A stretch of 64,000 bases of DNA from Pseudoflavonifractor phocaeensis (GTDB lineage Bacteria; Bacillota; Clostridia; Oscillospirales; Oscillospiraceae). The first letter of the stretch is position 1. The number at the start of each line of letters is the position of its first letter. A program made the translations under genes and the position numbers. The notes under the pieces were generated by a model, which saw only the letters and a program-made list of their open reading frames with translations, was not told where the DNA came from and made no database searches. Where the stretch lies: the NCBI RefSeq assembly GCF_021531375.1, contig NZ_JADYTU010000003.1:1-64000 (forward strand). The letters are read 5' to 3'. This document shows positions 26,230 through 36,355 of the stretch, piece by piece.

Positions 26230-27888
26230 ATGGCAGAAAAATTGAAGATCATTTCCCTTGGCGGTCTCAACGAGATCGGCAAAAACCTGACGGTATACGA
26301 GTACGGCGGCGACATCGTGGTGGTGGACTGCGGCATGGGCTTCCCCGATGACGACATGTACGGCATCGACGTGGTCATCCCCGACGTCAGCTACCTCATC
26401 AAGAACCAGAACAAGATCCGGGGCATTTTCATCACCCACGGACACGAGGACCATATTGGCGCCCTGCCCTATGTCCTGCGGTCCATCAACGCCCCCATTT
26501 ATGCCACCCGCATGAGCGCCGGCCTCATCAAGCTGAAGCTGGAGGAGCACCGCCTGCTGGATAAGACCAAGCTCATCACCTGCGAGGCGGGGGATGTGAT
26601 CAAGGCGGGCAAGTTCTCCGTGGAGTTCATCCATGTGAACCACTCTATCGCCGACGCGGTGGCCTTTGCCATCAAGTGCCCGGTGGGCACCTGTGTCCAC
26701 ACCGGCGACTTCAAGATCGACTCCACCCCCATCCAGGGGGGCATGATGGACCTGGCCCGCCTGGGCGAGCTGGGCAAGGAGGGGGTGCTGGCCCTGCTGG
26801 CCGACTCCACCAACGTGGAGCGCCCGGGCTACACCCGCAGCGAGCGCAGCGTGGGCGCCTCCTTCGACGCCTTGTTCCGGGGCTGTGAGGAGCGGATCAT
26901 CGTCACCACCTTCGCCTCCAACGTGGACCGCATCCAGCAGATCATCGACGTGGCCAACCGCTACGGCCGGAAGGTGGCCGTGACCGGCCGGTCCATGGAG
27001 AACGTGATGAAGGTGTCCACCGAGCTGGGCTATATGAACATCCCCGACGGGGTGCTCATGGATCTGAACCACATCAAGTCCCTGCCCAAGAACAAGGTCT
27101 GCATCATCACCACCGGCAGCCAGGGCGAGACCATGTCCGCCCTGACCCGGATGGCCTTCAATACCCACCGGCAGGTGGACCTGCTCCCCGGCGACCGGGT
27201 CATTATCTCCGCCAGCGCCATCCCGGGCAACGAGAACGCCATCGGCAACGTGGTCAACGAGCTGTACCGCAAGGGCGTGGAGGTCATGAACGAGCGGGAT
27301 CTGGCCCTCCACGTCTCGGGCCACGCCTGCCAGGAGGAGCTGAAGATCGTCCACGCTCTGGTAAAGCCCAAATTCTTTATTCCCCTCCACGGCGAGCAGC
27401 GGATGCTCCAGATCCACGGAAAGCTGGCCCGGGGCATGGGCATGGAGCCCAACCAGATCCTCATCAGCGACATCGGCCGGGTCATGGAGTTCACCCCCAA
27501 TTCTGCCAAGCTGGCGGGCACCGTCACCGCCGGCCAGGTCTTTGTGGACGGCTACGGCGTGGGCGACGTGGGCAGCGTGGTCCTGCGGGACCGGCGGCAC
27601 CTGGCTCAGGACGGCATGATCGTGGTGGTCCTGTCCATGTCCGGGGAGGACGGCTCTCTGGTCTCCGGCCCGGATATCATCACCCGGGGTTTCGTCTATG
27701 TGAAGGAGTCCGAGGGCCTGCTGGAGGAGCTGCGGCAGGTGGCTCTGGAGGCCATCATGAGCGTGGACACCCGGTACGCCACCGACTGGTCCGCCATCAA
27801 GAGCGCCATCAAGGGCGATATGTCCAATTACCTCTACAAAAAGACCAAGCGCTCTCCCATGATCCTGCCGGTCATTATGGAGGTCTGA
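26230..27888 (+). CDS. rnj: Ribonuclease J
   Basis: A 552-aa metallo-beta-lactamase/beta-CASP nuclease (5'-3' exo- and endonuclease), central to mRNA decay and rRNA maturation in bacteria lacking RNase E. The zinc-binding motif is THGHEDHIGALPYV, the second metal His lies in VNHSIADAVAF and HTGDFKID, and the beta-CASP domain contains GRSMENVMKV. TAAGGAG precedes the ATG. Length is standard. The last 43 bases are repeated at 27984-28026 with two synonymous changes. Confidence 0.94.
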   Translation: MAEKLKIISLGGLNEIGKNLTVYEYGGDIVVVDCGMGFPDDDMYGIDVVIPDVSYLIKNQNKIRGIFITHGHEDHIGALPYVLRSINAPIYATRMSAGLIKLKLEEHRLLDKTKLITCEAGDVIKAGKFSVEFIHVNHSIADAVAFAIKCPVGTCVHTGDFKIDSTPIQGGMMDLARLGELGKEGVLALLADSTNVERPGYTRSERSVGASFDALFRGCEERIIVTTFASNVDRIQQIIDVANRYGRKVAVTGRSMENVMKVSTELGYMNIPDGVLMDLNHIKSLPKNKVCIITTGSQGETMSALTRMAFNTHRQVDLLPGDRVIISASAIPGNENAIGNVVNELYRKGVEVMNERDLALHVSGHACQEELKIVHALVKPKFFIPLHGEQRMLQIHGKLARGMGMEPNQILISDIGRVMEFTPNSAKLAGTVTAGQVFVDGYGVGDVGSVVLRDRRHLAQDGMIVVVLSMSGEDGSLVSGPDIITRGFVYVKESEGLLEELRQVALEAIMSVDTRYATDWSAIKSAIKGDMSNYLYKKTKRSPMILPVIMEV

Positions 27889-27983
27889 GGCGCTTGGTCT
27901 GGGGTCCCCGCCGAGAGGCGGGGCGCGCCCAGCAGGCGCGGCGGCCCGGGGAATTCAGTTTCCCGGGCCAAGACATAAAATCA
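27889..27983 (+). repeat. Palindromic gene-end element downstream of rnj
   Basis: 95 bp between the working rnj 3' end and its duplicate. It includes CCCCGCC-GAGA-GGCGGGG (about 27905-27922) and GGCCCGGGGAA-TTCAG-TTTCCCGGGCC (about 27944-27970). Read in the antisense direction its part TCTTG-stem-GAAACTGAATTC-stem-GCCGCC aligns with the htpG element (TCTTG-stem-GAAAGTGAATTC-stem-GCCGCC). The outer hairpin and GGGGGCCCG found at nadE and htpG are missing. Confidence 0.7.
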
Positions 27984-28026
27984 CAAGCGCTCTCCCATGA
28001 TCCTGCCGGTGATTATGGAAGTCTGA
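27984..28026 (+). pseudogene. Second copy of the rnj 3' end
   Basis: 43 bases identical to 27846-27888 except two: GTC/GTG and GAG/GAA, both synonymous. It keeps the TGA stop and encodes the same 13-residue tail KRSPMILPVIMEV. There is no start codon. The intrinsic terminator begins 15 bases after this outer stop. Confidence 0.9.
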
Positions 28027-28041
28027 TCAAAATACAAAAAC

Positions 28042-28074
28042 GTCCGTTTCCCGGATGGGAAACGGACATTTTTT
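28042..28074. terminator. Bidirectional terminator of rnj and rpiB
   Basis: GTCCGTTTCCC/GGGAAACGGAC stem, followed by T6 on the plus strand and by a T-run on the minus strand (AAAAAC before the stem). Confidence 0.88.
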
Positions 28075-28085
28075 GATGCTCTGCT

Positions 28086-28520
28086 TTATTTCTCCATGGC
28101 GGAGATCAGGTCCACCCGGCGCTGGTGGCGGCCACCCTCAAACTGGGTGGAGAGGAAGACGTCCACAATGCGCTCTGCCAGGTTGGGACCCACCATGCCG
28201 GCACCCATGGCCAGCATGTTGGCGTCGTTGTGGCGGCGGGTCATTTCAGCGGACAGGGAGTCGGCGCACAGGGCGCAACGGATGCCCTTTACCTTGTTGG
28301 CGGTAATGGAGATGCCGATGCCGGTGGTGCAGATGACGATGCCCTTTTCGCACTCGCCGGAAGCTACGGCCTCGGCGGCGGCTTTGCCGAAGATGGGGTA
28401 GTCACAGCTCTCGGCACTGTCGGTGCCAAAGTCTTTGCAGGTGATACCCTTGGCGGCCAGATAGGCCTTGATATGTTCCTTCAAATTATATCCGCCGTGG
28501 TCAGAAGCGATTGCAAGCAT
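28086..28520 (-). CDS. rpiB: Ribose-5-phosphate isomerase B
   Basis: A 144-aa RpiB/LacAB-family isomerase interconverting ribose-5-P and ribulose-5-P. Key regions are IASDHGGYNLKE at the N-terminus, the active-site Cys and anion hole in VICTTGIGISITANKVKGIRCALC, and RHNDANMLAMG. AGGAGG precedes the ATG. Single gene converging on rnj. Confidence 0.93.
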   Translation of the reverse strand: MLAIASDHGGYNLKEHIKAYLAAKGITCKDFGTDSAESCDYPIFGKAAAEAVASGECEKGIVICTTGIGISITANKVKGIRCALCADSLSAEMTRRHNDANMLAMGAGMVGPNLAERIVDVFLSTQFEGGRHQRRVDLISAMEK

Positions 28521-28644
28521 GATAAAAGCCTCCTAATAGTGATGACGATCTGCTCTGGCCGAAACGCTCCGGGCAGAGAGAATATTCTCTTCTATTGTAG
28601 ATGGTTTCCTGCCGTTTGGCAAGAGGGGAGGCCAAGAAAAACGG

Positions 28645-29454
28645 TCAGATCGGCTTTGTCATTTGGGCGTAAAACTGGTAAAACCGGCCCAGCTGGCCCA
28701 AATAGCTCTCTTTCCAGGGCTTGTTGCGGCCGCAGTAGTGGATGATGCGGCTGTTTTCCTCCACCCAGGACAGGTCAAGCTCTCCGCGGGGGGAGAGCTT
28801 GGCAGCGGCAAAAAGCCGCTCGGTCATATTGTAGCGGTAGGGGTTCAGCCGCAGGATCTTGTCGCCGTAGAGGGCCGAGATCACGTCCTGGTCGGGGAGG
28901 AACAGGGTGCGGCGGTGGGCCTCCACATAGTCCAGCACCGGCTGGAGCTGCTGCTCCCGGCGCAGCAGGGGCAGATTCATCAGCAGGACCCCGGAGTTGA
29001 TGTAGGGACCGGGGGCCTCCGATTGCAGGCGGACGGCATTGAGCCGCTCCAGACCCTTGGCCACATGGCTGGCGGCGGCAAACCAGCTGTCCCCCAGGTC
29101 CAGGGACCACAGGTCGTCCAGCGGGCCGTTGACTACCAGATCCGGGTCCAGATAGAGGACCCGGTCCAGCTCCGGAGGGAGATACCGGGCGGCAAAAATG
29201 CGGTCGTACATCTCCAGGGGATAGCGGTCAGTGGTGGGGGCGTCGGAGAGAAGGGAGTCCCCGGCGGGCAGGCTGACCAGCTCCAGCTCCGGCTCGCCCA
29301 CCGCCTGCTCCAGGGCCCGGAGGTCCTCCGGCAGCAGGGAGCGGTGCAGGATGAAGACCCGCACCGGAACATGGCGGTGGTGGACGGCCAGGCTCTTCAG
29401 CATGACGGACAGGGGGCGGAGGTAATTGCGGTCAACGGTGACTAAAATATCCAT
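28645..29454 (-). CDS. Glycosyltransferase family 8 protein
   Basis: A 269-aa retaining glycosyltransferase. The metal-binding DxD is in VLYLDPDLVV (about residue 100), with YINSGVLLMNL, DQDVISALY and the C-terminal HYCGRNKPW typical of GT8 (LPS galactosyl/glucosyl-transferase type). No signal or membrane segment, so it is cytoplasmic and uses a nucleotide sugar; the acceptor is unknown and no glycan operon is adjacent. AAGGAG precedes the ATG. It lies downstream of the htpG terminator. Confidence 0.87.
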   Translation of the reverse strand: MDILVTVDRNYLRPLSVMLKSLAVHHRHVPVRVFILHRSLLPEDLRALEQAVGEPELELVSLPAGDSLLSDAPTTDRYPLEMYDRIFAARYLPPELDRVLYLDPDLVVNGPLDDLWSLDLGDSWFAAASHVAKGLERLNAVRLQSEAPGPYINSGVLLMNLPLLRREQQLQPVLDYVEAHRRTLFLPDQDVISALYGDKILRLNPYRYNMTERLFAAAKLSPRGELDLSWVEENSRIIHYCGRNKPWKESYLGQLGRFYQFYAQMTKPI

Positions 29455-29489
29455 AGCTGTGGCTCCTTGTGTGAGTCAGCAAATTTTGC

Positions 29490-29526
29490 AAAAAACAGAG
29501 GCGGCTGGACCGCCTCTGTTTTTTTG
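29490..29526. terminator. htpG terminator (after the outer 3' copy)
   Basis: ACAGAGGCGG/CCGCCTCTGT stem with A and T runs on both sides, so it works in either direction. It starts about 8 bases after the stop codon of the duplicate htpG end, not after the working one. Confidence 0.87.
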
Positions 29527-29531
29527 ATGCG

Positions 29532-29576
29532 TTATACCATCAGGGAACAGACCAACTGGGTATACTCGGCGGGGTC
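29532..29576 (-). pseudogene. Second copy of the htpG 3' end
   Basis: 45 bases aligned without gaps to the last 45 bases of htpG (29726-29770), with four differences, all synonymous: ACT/ACC, CTG/TTG, TGC/TGT and GTG/GTA. It encodes the same tail DPAEYTQLVCSLMV and a TAA stop. Similarity continues about six bases past the stop. No start codon. The native terminator follows at once. Confidence 0.92.
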
Positions 29577-29725
29577 TCTCCCACAAAAGCGGGTAGACCC
29601 GCTTTTGTGGGGGCCCGGATTTGATTTCTTGCGGGGCGAAAGTGAATTCCGCCCCGCGCCGCCGCACTCGCGGCGGTGTCGGCCCCCGCCGGATAAAAGC
29701 GTCAAAGGTCAGATAAAGGGATTCG
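29577..29725 (-). repeat. Palindromic gene-end element downstream of htpG
   Basis: 149 bp between the two htpG ends. Plus-strand order: a perfect 14-bp hairpin CCCACAAAAGCGGG/CCCGCTTTTGTGGG (29580-29611); GGGGGCCCG (29609-29617); spacer GATTTGATTT; a hairpin with GAAAGTGAATTC core (29631-29657); CCGCCACTCGCGGCGG; and a GC-rich end. Length and order match the nadE element. Confidence 0.78.
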
Positions 29726-31642
<1,917 letters not shown>

Positions 31643-31689
31643 GGTTGTGATTCCTCCGTATATAGAAAATTTTTTAAAAAACAAAATCG

Positions 31690-31716
31690 TTAGCACTCAT
31701 TTATACTGAGTGCTAA
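31690..31716. promoter_or_regulatory. CIRCE element (HrcA operator) at htpG
   Basis: TTAGCACTC (31690-31698), nine bases, GAGTGCTAA (31708-31716): a perfect match to the CIRCE consensus. It lies directly downstream of the htpG -10, so HrcA would block transcription in unstressed cells. hrcA is not in this window. Confidence 0.95.
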
Positions 31717-31720
31717 CGAT

Positions 31721-31749
31721 ATGATAGCGCGTCCCGGGGGAAAATGCAA
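31721..31749 (-). promoter_or_regulatory. htpG promoter
   Basis: On the minus strand TTGCAT (31744-31749), 17 bp, TATCAT (31721-31726), abutting CIRCE. Confidence 0.82.
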
Positions 31750-31829
31750 GGGAGTTCATAAAATATTTACACTTTTGTGATGAGAGTGCCAGAGAGTTGG
31801 GGATTAGGCGTTATGGGGCTGCCTGCCAC

Positions 31830-33203
31830 TCAGTCGCCCAGGTCTAAGTTCCGGTAGAAGATACACGCCCCGGCGTCCAGGTCCCAGCAGCCGAAGAAGG
31901 TCCGGTCATCCCGGACCGCCAGCAGGCCGTCCCGCAGCGTGCAGGAAAGCCAGGTGTTGCCGGAGGGATCGGGAAAGGTGTACAGCGGTTCCAAATCCGG
32001 GGTATAAAAGGTATAGCCGCTGTTATGACCGCGGACCAGGAGGTAAGGGCCGTACTCGGGCCGGGCGGGGTCGGTGACAAAACTGATCGTGCCGCATTCT
32101 GTCAGCAGCTCCCCGCTGGACAGCCGGAACAGCCAGCATTTGGACTGCTCTTCGCTGAAATCGCACAGGTAGGCAAAGGGCTCGCAGACCTCAAAGCTGA
32201 AGCTCTCACCCAAGCCGGGCACGGTCAGGGCATAGGATTCATCGCCATTGAAAAGGGTAACCTGATCGCCCTCCCGCCGGTCCTCCCAATAGCCTGTGGG
32301 CGGCCACTGCTGGCTGTTCCATTGCCCCAGACTTGTCTCCCAATCCGAACGGGACATCCAGACCACCTCCGTGGTCTCCGGGCTGAACACCCGGACCTGG
32401 TTGGCGGTCTGGACATTTCTGGTTTGGGTGCCGGTGCCCAGAAAGATGCCGGCTTCTGTCCACTGGAAGCCGTAGAGCCACATGATCTGCTCCACCACCG
32501 AGGGCAGTTCCTCCTCCGTCACCCCCAGAAACCCCCAGCTCCAGTCCTGCCGGGCACCGCTGACGGCGTCGATCCAGGTCACGCCCCCAGGGCCGTAGAG
32601 CAGTACTTCGTCCTCATGGGTGGTGTAACCCCAAAACTCAAAATCGGTGATCCAGCTCCCATCTTGGGCGGCCACGGCGTACCGGAGACCGTTGCAGAAA
32701 TCATTCCACTCCTCCCGGGCCTGGGACAAGAGCAGGACGGGGAGGGCGGTGCTGTGTCCCTGCCAATAAAATTCCGCCTGTTCGGCGCTGAGATACACCG
32801 GGTCGGTGACGATCTTTCCCTCACGGGTCATCAGGCCGTACAAAGAGGTGGGCCAGGGGGAGTACCACACCTGCTCCTGGCCGCTGTCGTCCGTCCAGGT
32901 GTTAAAGCTGTAGGTCAGGGCCCCTGCGTAGGGAACCAGGGGGCCGTAGTCCTCCGAGGGGACCAGGACTCCGGTGTAGTCCGGATACCACCGTCCCCCG
33001 TCCGCGTCGGGCTGGAGGGCGGTCTTGTTCCCATCCAGCCTGGACCAGTCCATCTGGACATTGGGGCCGGTAGGAGCCTCAGGCAGAGAAAGGCTCCCGG
33101 CGGTCTGGGAGGAGCCGTTCTCGGTGGGCGCGGGGGAGGCCTGGGCGCACCCGGCCAGCAGAAGGACGGACAGAGTCAGCGCTGTCAGCTGTGTCCGATC
33201 CAT
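31830..33203 (-). CDS. Lipoprotein of unknown function
   Basis: A 457-aa protein with a signal peptide ending in LLLAGC (lipid-bearing Cys about residue 17) and a Ser/Thr/Pro-rich linker. The body is rich in Trp, Tyr and short beta-strand-like repeats (VLLYGPGGVTWIDAVSG, DSGQEQVWYSPWP), which suggests a surface beta-propeller; this is only a fold guess. The ATG at 33203 begins one base after the stop of the PstS-like gene and uses GGAGGG inside that gene's end. The two are coupled and possibly functional partners. Confidence 0.72.
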   Translation of the reverse strand: MDRTQLTALTLSVLLLAGCAQASPAPTENGSSQTAGSLSLPEAPTGPNVQMDWSRLDGNKTALQPDADGGRWYPDYTGVLVPSEDYGPLVPYAGALTYSFNTWTDDSGQEQVWYSPWPTSLYGLMTREGKIVTDPVYLSAEQAEFYWQGHSTALPVLLLSQAREEWNDFCNGLRYAVAAQDGSWITDFEFWGYTTHEDEVLLYGPGGVTWIDAVSGARQDWSWGFLGVTEEELPSVVEQIMWLYGFQWTEAGIFLGTGTQTRNVQTANQVRVFSPETTEVVWMSRSDWETSLGQWNSQQWPPTGYWEDRREGDQVTLFNGDESYALTVPGLGESFSFEVCEPFAYLCDFSEEQSKCWLFRLSSGELLTECGTISFVTDPARPEYGPYLLVRGHNSGYTFYTPDLEPLYTFPDPSGNTWLSCTLRDGLLAVRDDRTFFGCWDLDAGACIFYRNLDLGD

Positions 33204-33204
33204 A

Positions 33205-34170
33205 TTATCCCTCCGTTTCCATGACGGGGACATAACCCTCCAAGGCGGCCAGCTTTTGGCCGTCGGGGCCCAGTACCCAGTCGTAAAGGATGCGGGTGGG
33301 GGTATCCTCCGCCTGGTCCTTGGCAATGGCCACGAAGTAGGGGTTCAGGAAGGGGTAGTCCCCCGCGCGGATGGCCTGGGCCGAGGGCTCCACCCCGTCG
33401 ATGGACAGCACCTTCAGTCCCTTGGCCATCTCCATGTCGTTGGCGTAGTAGTAGACGGTGTAGCCTATGGCGGCGGGGGTGTTGTCATACTCCCGCACCG
33501 CCTCCAGCAGGCCCATCATGCTGTCGCTGGTCCACTCCTTGGGCGGCTCCATCAGATCCAGGCCATCCATGACCAGCTTTTCAAACATGGTCTGGCTGCC
33601 CGCCTCGGGGTTGCGCTGGAAGGGGATGATGTCCAGATCGTCGCCACCTACTTCTTTCCAGTTGGTGATCTCCCCGGTGTAGATCTTCTGGACCTGCTGG
33701 GTTGTCAGGTTGTCCACCGGGTTGTCCCGGTTGACCACAAAGACCAGGGCGTCGGTGGCGAAGGGGGTGAGCAGCCATCGGTTCCCCGCCTCCAGCTCGG
33801 CCAGCACCTCCGGGGCGGGCTCCGCCGCCAGCAGCAGGTCGGCGTCCCCCGCCATCAGATTCCGGTAGGACTGGGTGGTGCGGGAAAATTGGATCAGATC
33901 GGCCACCTTGTCCTGGTCCTCCCCCAGCAGCACGGCGCACATGGCCCGGGCCAGGGGAGCGGTGGAGGTGGAGCCGTCCAGCCGGGGCAGATTGTCCCGG
34001 GTGAAGACGAAGGGCTCGTCCTCCGGGGCAGACTGGGAGGCGGACACATCGGCGGAAGAACCGGCGGAATTGGCAGGCGGGTCGCCGCTGGGAGCCTTGG
34101 GGCCGCAGGCGGACAGGGCCAGAGTCAGCGCCAGGGCCAGAGCGGCCCCGAAGAAAAGGCGTTTCATCAT
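33205..34170 (-). CDS. PstS-like phosphate-binding lipoprotein
   Basis: A 321-aa PBP-like lipoprotein. Signal peptide with lipobox LSAC, low-complexity Ser/Ala linker, then PstS-type motifs: LDGSTSTAPLA (phosphate loop), VVNRDNPVDNLTTQQVQKIYTGEITNWKEVGG, and FQRNPEAGSQTMFE. No pstC, pstA or pstB follows; instead an unknown lipoprotein does. It may sense or scavenge phosphate or another anion. AAGGAGG precedes two adjacent ATG codons; either could be the start. Confidence 0.8.
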   Translation of the reverse strand: MMKRLFFGAALALALTLALSACGPKAPSGDPPANSAGSSADVSASQSAPEDEPFVFTRDNLPRLDGSTSTAPLARAMCAVLLGEDQDKVADLIQFSRTTQSYRNLMAGDADLLLAAEPAPEVLAELEAGNRWLLTPFATDALVFVVNRDNPVDNLTTQQVQKIYTGEITNWKEVGGDDLDIIPFQRNPEAGSQTMFEKLVMDGLDLMEPPKEWTSDSMMGLLEAVREYDNTPAAIGYTVYYYANDMEMAKGLKVLSIDGVEPSAQAIRAGDYPFLNPYFVAIAKDQAEDTPTRILYDWVLGPDGQKLAALEGYVPVMETEG

Positions 34171-34587
34171 GATATCCTCCTTACAAAATGTAGCTTATAA
34201 TTTATTAGACGCAAAGCGGATGGATTTGTTTCCCATATTCCGGTACGACGTTATTGTATCGGGCCTTTGCGGAAAATTCATTACAAATATCCCGCAAAGA
34301 AAAGACGATTTCCTACAAAGCGGGAACAAAGCAGTAACAAAAACGGCCGGTTTCTTAAAATTTTATTAACATGCCAGACGAGATGGGGAGAATATCCGGG
34401 AGAAGGAGGGCGGGAGCGCGGACGCCCTGTTCCGGGAGAAGCTCCGCACCCAGCCCCTGAAAGAAGGCAAATTTTGATCGGTAGAAGCAGTGTTCCATGA
34501 TCTGCACCGCTCCGCCCCCAAAATGGAACAGAGTGTCAAAAAGGAGAGGAGCCGCGGCGGCTCCTCTCCTTTGTCGTCTCAGAAATA
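34171..34587. other. Intergenic region between the PstS-like gene and putP
   Basis: 417 bp without a convincing gene. It holds the putP terminator (34538-34572) and, on the minus strand, a possible -10 TACAAT (34253-34258) for the PstS-like gene with only a weak -35. The central part shows no repeat or RNA motif that I can identify. Confidence 0.45.
34538..34572 (-). terminator. putP terminator
   Basis: AGGAGAGGAGCCG/CGGCTCCTCTCCT perfect 13-bp stem, then TTTTT on the minus strand. Confidence 0.88.
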
Positions 34588-36117
34588 TTACTGGTTGCAG
34601 GTGTCGTACAGGTCGGTGACTTCCTTGCTGGGAGCGGGAGTGATCAGGGAGACCACCACAATGGCCACGCAGGCGCACAGGAAGGCGGGCAGCAGCTCGT
34701 AGATGGCGAACATACCGCCCAGCTTGGCGATGACGAACTTCCACACAAAGACCATCACGCCGCCCACCACCAGACCGGCCAGGATGCCCTGGCGGTTGCT
34801 GCGCTTCCAGAACAGGGCGAACAGCACGGCGGGGCCGAAGGTGGCGCCGAAGCCGGCCCAAGCGAAGGAGACGATCTTGAACACGCTGCTGCTGGGATCG
34901 GCGGCCAGGAAGACGGCCACGATGGCAATGCAGATGACGGTGAGCCGGGCCACCACCATGGTCTGCTTCTGGGTCAGCTTGATGCCGAACACGTCCTGGA
35001 GCAGATTTTCAGAGAAGGCGGAGGCGGCGGCCAGCAGCTGGGAGTCGGCGGTGGACATGGTGGCCGCCAGGATACCGGCCAGGATCAGACCGGCCACGAT
35101 GGCGGGGAACACGCCGTAGCTGGACAGCAGGTTGGAGATCTGGACGATGACGGTCTCAGAGGCGCTGCCCTCCAGGACGGGGATGCGGCCGGCCTTGGAC
35201 ACGCTGTAGCCGATCATGCCGATGCACACGGCCACGGTCATGGAGATGACCACCCACACCGAGGCGATGCGGCGGGACAGCTTCAGTTCGTTTTCGTCCC
35301 GGATGGCCATGAACCGGACCAGAATGTGGGGCATGCCGAAGTAGCCCAGGCCCCAGGCCATCATGGAGGCGATGTTCAGGAAGGGGTAGGGCTTGGCGGC
35401 GTGAGCGGCGGCGTCATAGGTCTGGGTAAAGCTGAGATAGCCGGGCAGGGCCTTGGCGTTCTCCACCACCACGTCCAGGCCGCCGGCCTGGTAGATGCCG
35501 AAGCAGGTGATGACAACGAGGGCGCAGGTCATGATGATGGACTGGATCAGGTCCATGGTGGCCACGGCGCTGAAGCCGCCCACGGAGGTGTAGCTGATGA
35601 TGACCACGGCGCCGATGATAACGGCCACCATGTAGTTCCAGCCGAACAGGCTGTTGAACAGCTTGCCGATGGCGGCCAGGCCGGAAGCCACATAGGGGAT
35701 GAAGAAAATCAGGATGATGAGGGAAGCGATGCACATGATGACGGGCCGCTTCTCCTGATAGCGCTTGGAAATGAAGGCGGGGATGGTGATGGCGTCCAGC
35801 CGCACGCTGTACCGGCGGATGCGCTTGGCAACCAGCAGGAAGTTCAGGTAAGTACCCAGAGCCAGACCGATGGCGGTCCAGCTGGCGTCAGCCACGCCGG
35901 TGAGGTAGGCCACGCCGGGCAGGCCCATCAGCAGCCAGGAGGACATGTCGCTGGCCTCGGCGCTCATGGCGGTGACCAGGGGGCCGATGCCGCGGCCGCC
36001 CAGATAGAAGCCCTCGGCGCTCTTCTTGCTGCGGCGTCCGATCATGATGCCGGTGAAGATGACGAAACAGAGATAGAGGATGATAACAACGGTGATACAG
36101 ATCTGTGCGCTTGTCAT
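34588..36117 (-). CDS. putP: Sodium/proline symporter
   Basis: A 509-aa SSS-family (SLC5) transporter with about 13 membrane helices, importing proline with Na+. Family marks: GFYLGGRGIGPLVTAMSAEASDMSSWLLMGLPG (helix 2, containing the Na+/proline-site Ser/Asp segment) and the helix 8-9 segment ILAATMSTADSQLLAAASAFSENL. AAGGAG precedes the ATG. A TetR regulator lies directly upstream on the same strand, with two strong inverted repeats between them. Confidence 0.92.
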   Translation of the reverse strand: MTSAQICITVVIILYLCFVIFTGIMIGRRSKKSAEGFYLGGRGIGPLVTAMSAEASDMSSWLLMGLPGVAYLTGVADASWTAIGLALGTYLNFLLVAKRIRRYSVRLDAITIPAFISKRYQEKRPVIMCIASLIILIFFIPYVASGLAAIGKLFNSLFGWNYMVAVIIGAVVIISYTSVGGFSAVATMDLIQSIIMTCALVVITCFGIYQAGGLDVVVENAKALPGYLSFTQTYDAAAHAAKPYPFLNIASMMAWGLGYFGMPHILVRFMAIRDENELKLSRRIASVWVVISMTVAVCIGMIGYSVSKAGRIPVLEGSASETVIVQISNLLSSYGVFPAIVAGLILAGILAATMSTADSQLLAAASAFSENLLQDVFGIKLTQKQTMVVARLTVICIAIVAVFLAADPSSSVFKIVSFAWAGFGATFGPAVLFALFWKRSNRQGILAGLVVGGVMVFVWKFVIAKLGGMFAIYELLPAFLCACVAIVVVSLITPAPSKEVTDLYDTCNQ

Positions 36118-36255
36118 AAAAACTCTCCTTCTGACGGCACGGGCCGTCCCTTACACACACGGCCCCGTCCGCCGGAGCGGGACAGAACCAAGACCGCCGG
36201 CGGTCCAGGCGCGGCGGTTAGGAACATCATAACACAAAGGGAAGGAGAATAAAAC

Positions 36256-36295
36256 AGAGAATAATGTACAGAATAAATTCTATACATTATTCTCT
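36256..36295. promoter_or_regulatory. 40-bp palindrome upstream of putP
   Basis: A near-perfect inverted repeat with 19-bp arms, one mismatch and an AA centre. The outer arms are AGAGAATAATGTA / TACATTATTCTCT and the inner parts AGAAT/ATTCT. It is AT-rich in a GC-rich genome, about 140 bp before putP. It may be an operator for the adjacent TetR protein or a cruciform/mRNA stem. Confidence 0.6.
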
Positions 36296-36355
36296 AAAAA
36301 TTCGTATTACAACTGTGGCTCAATGGATATAAGCTGTACATTTTGTAAATAACAT

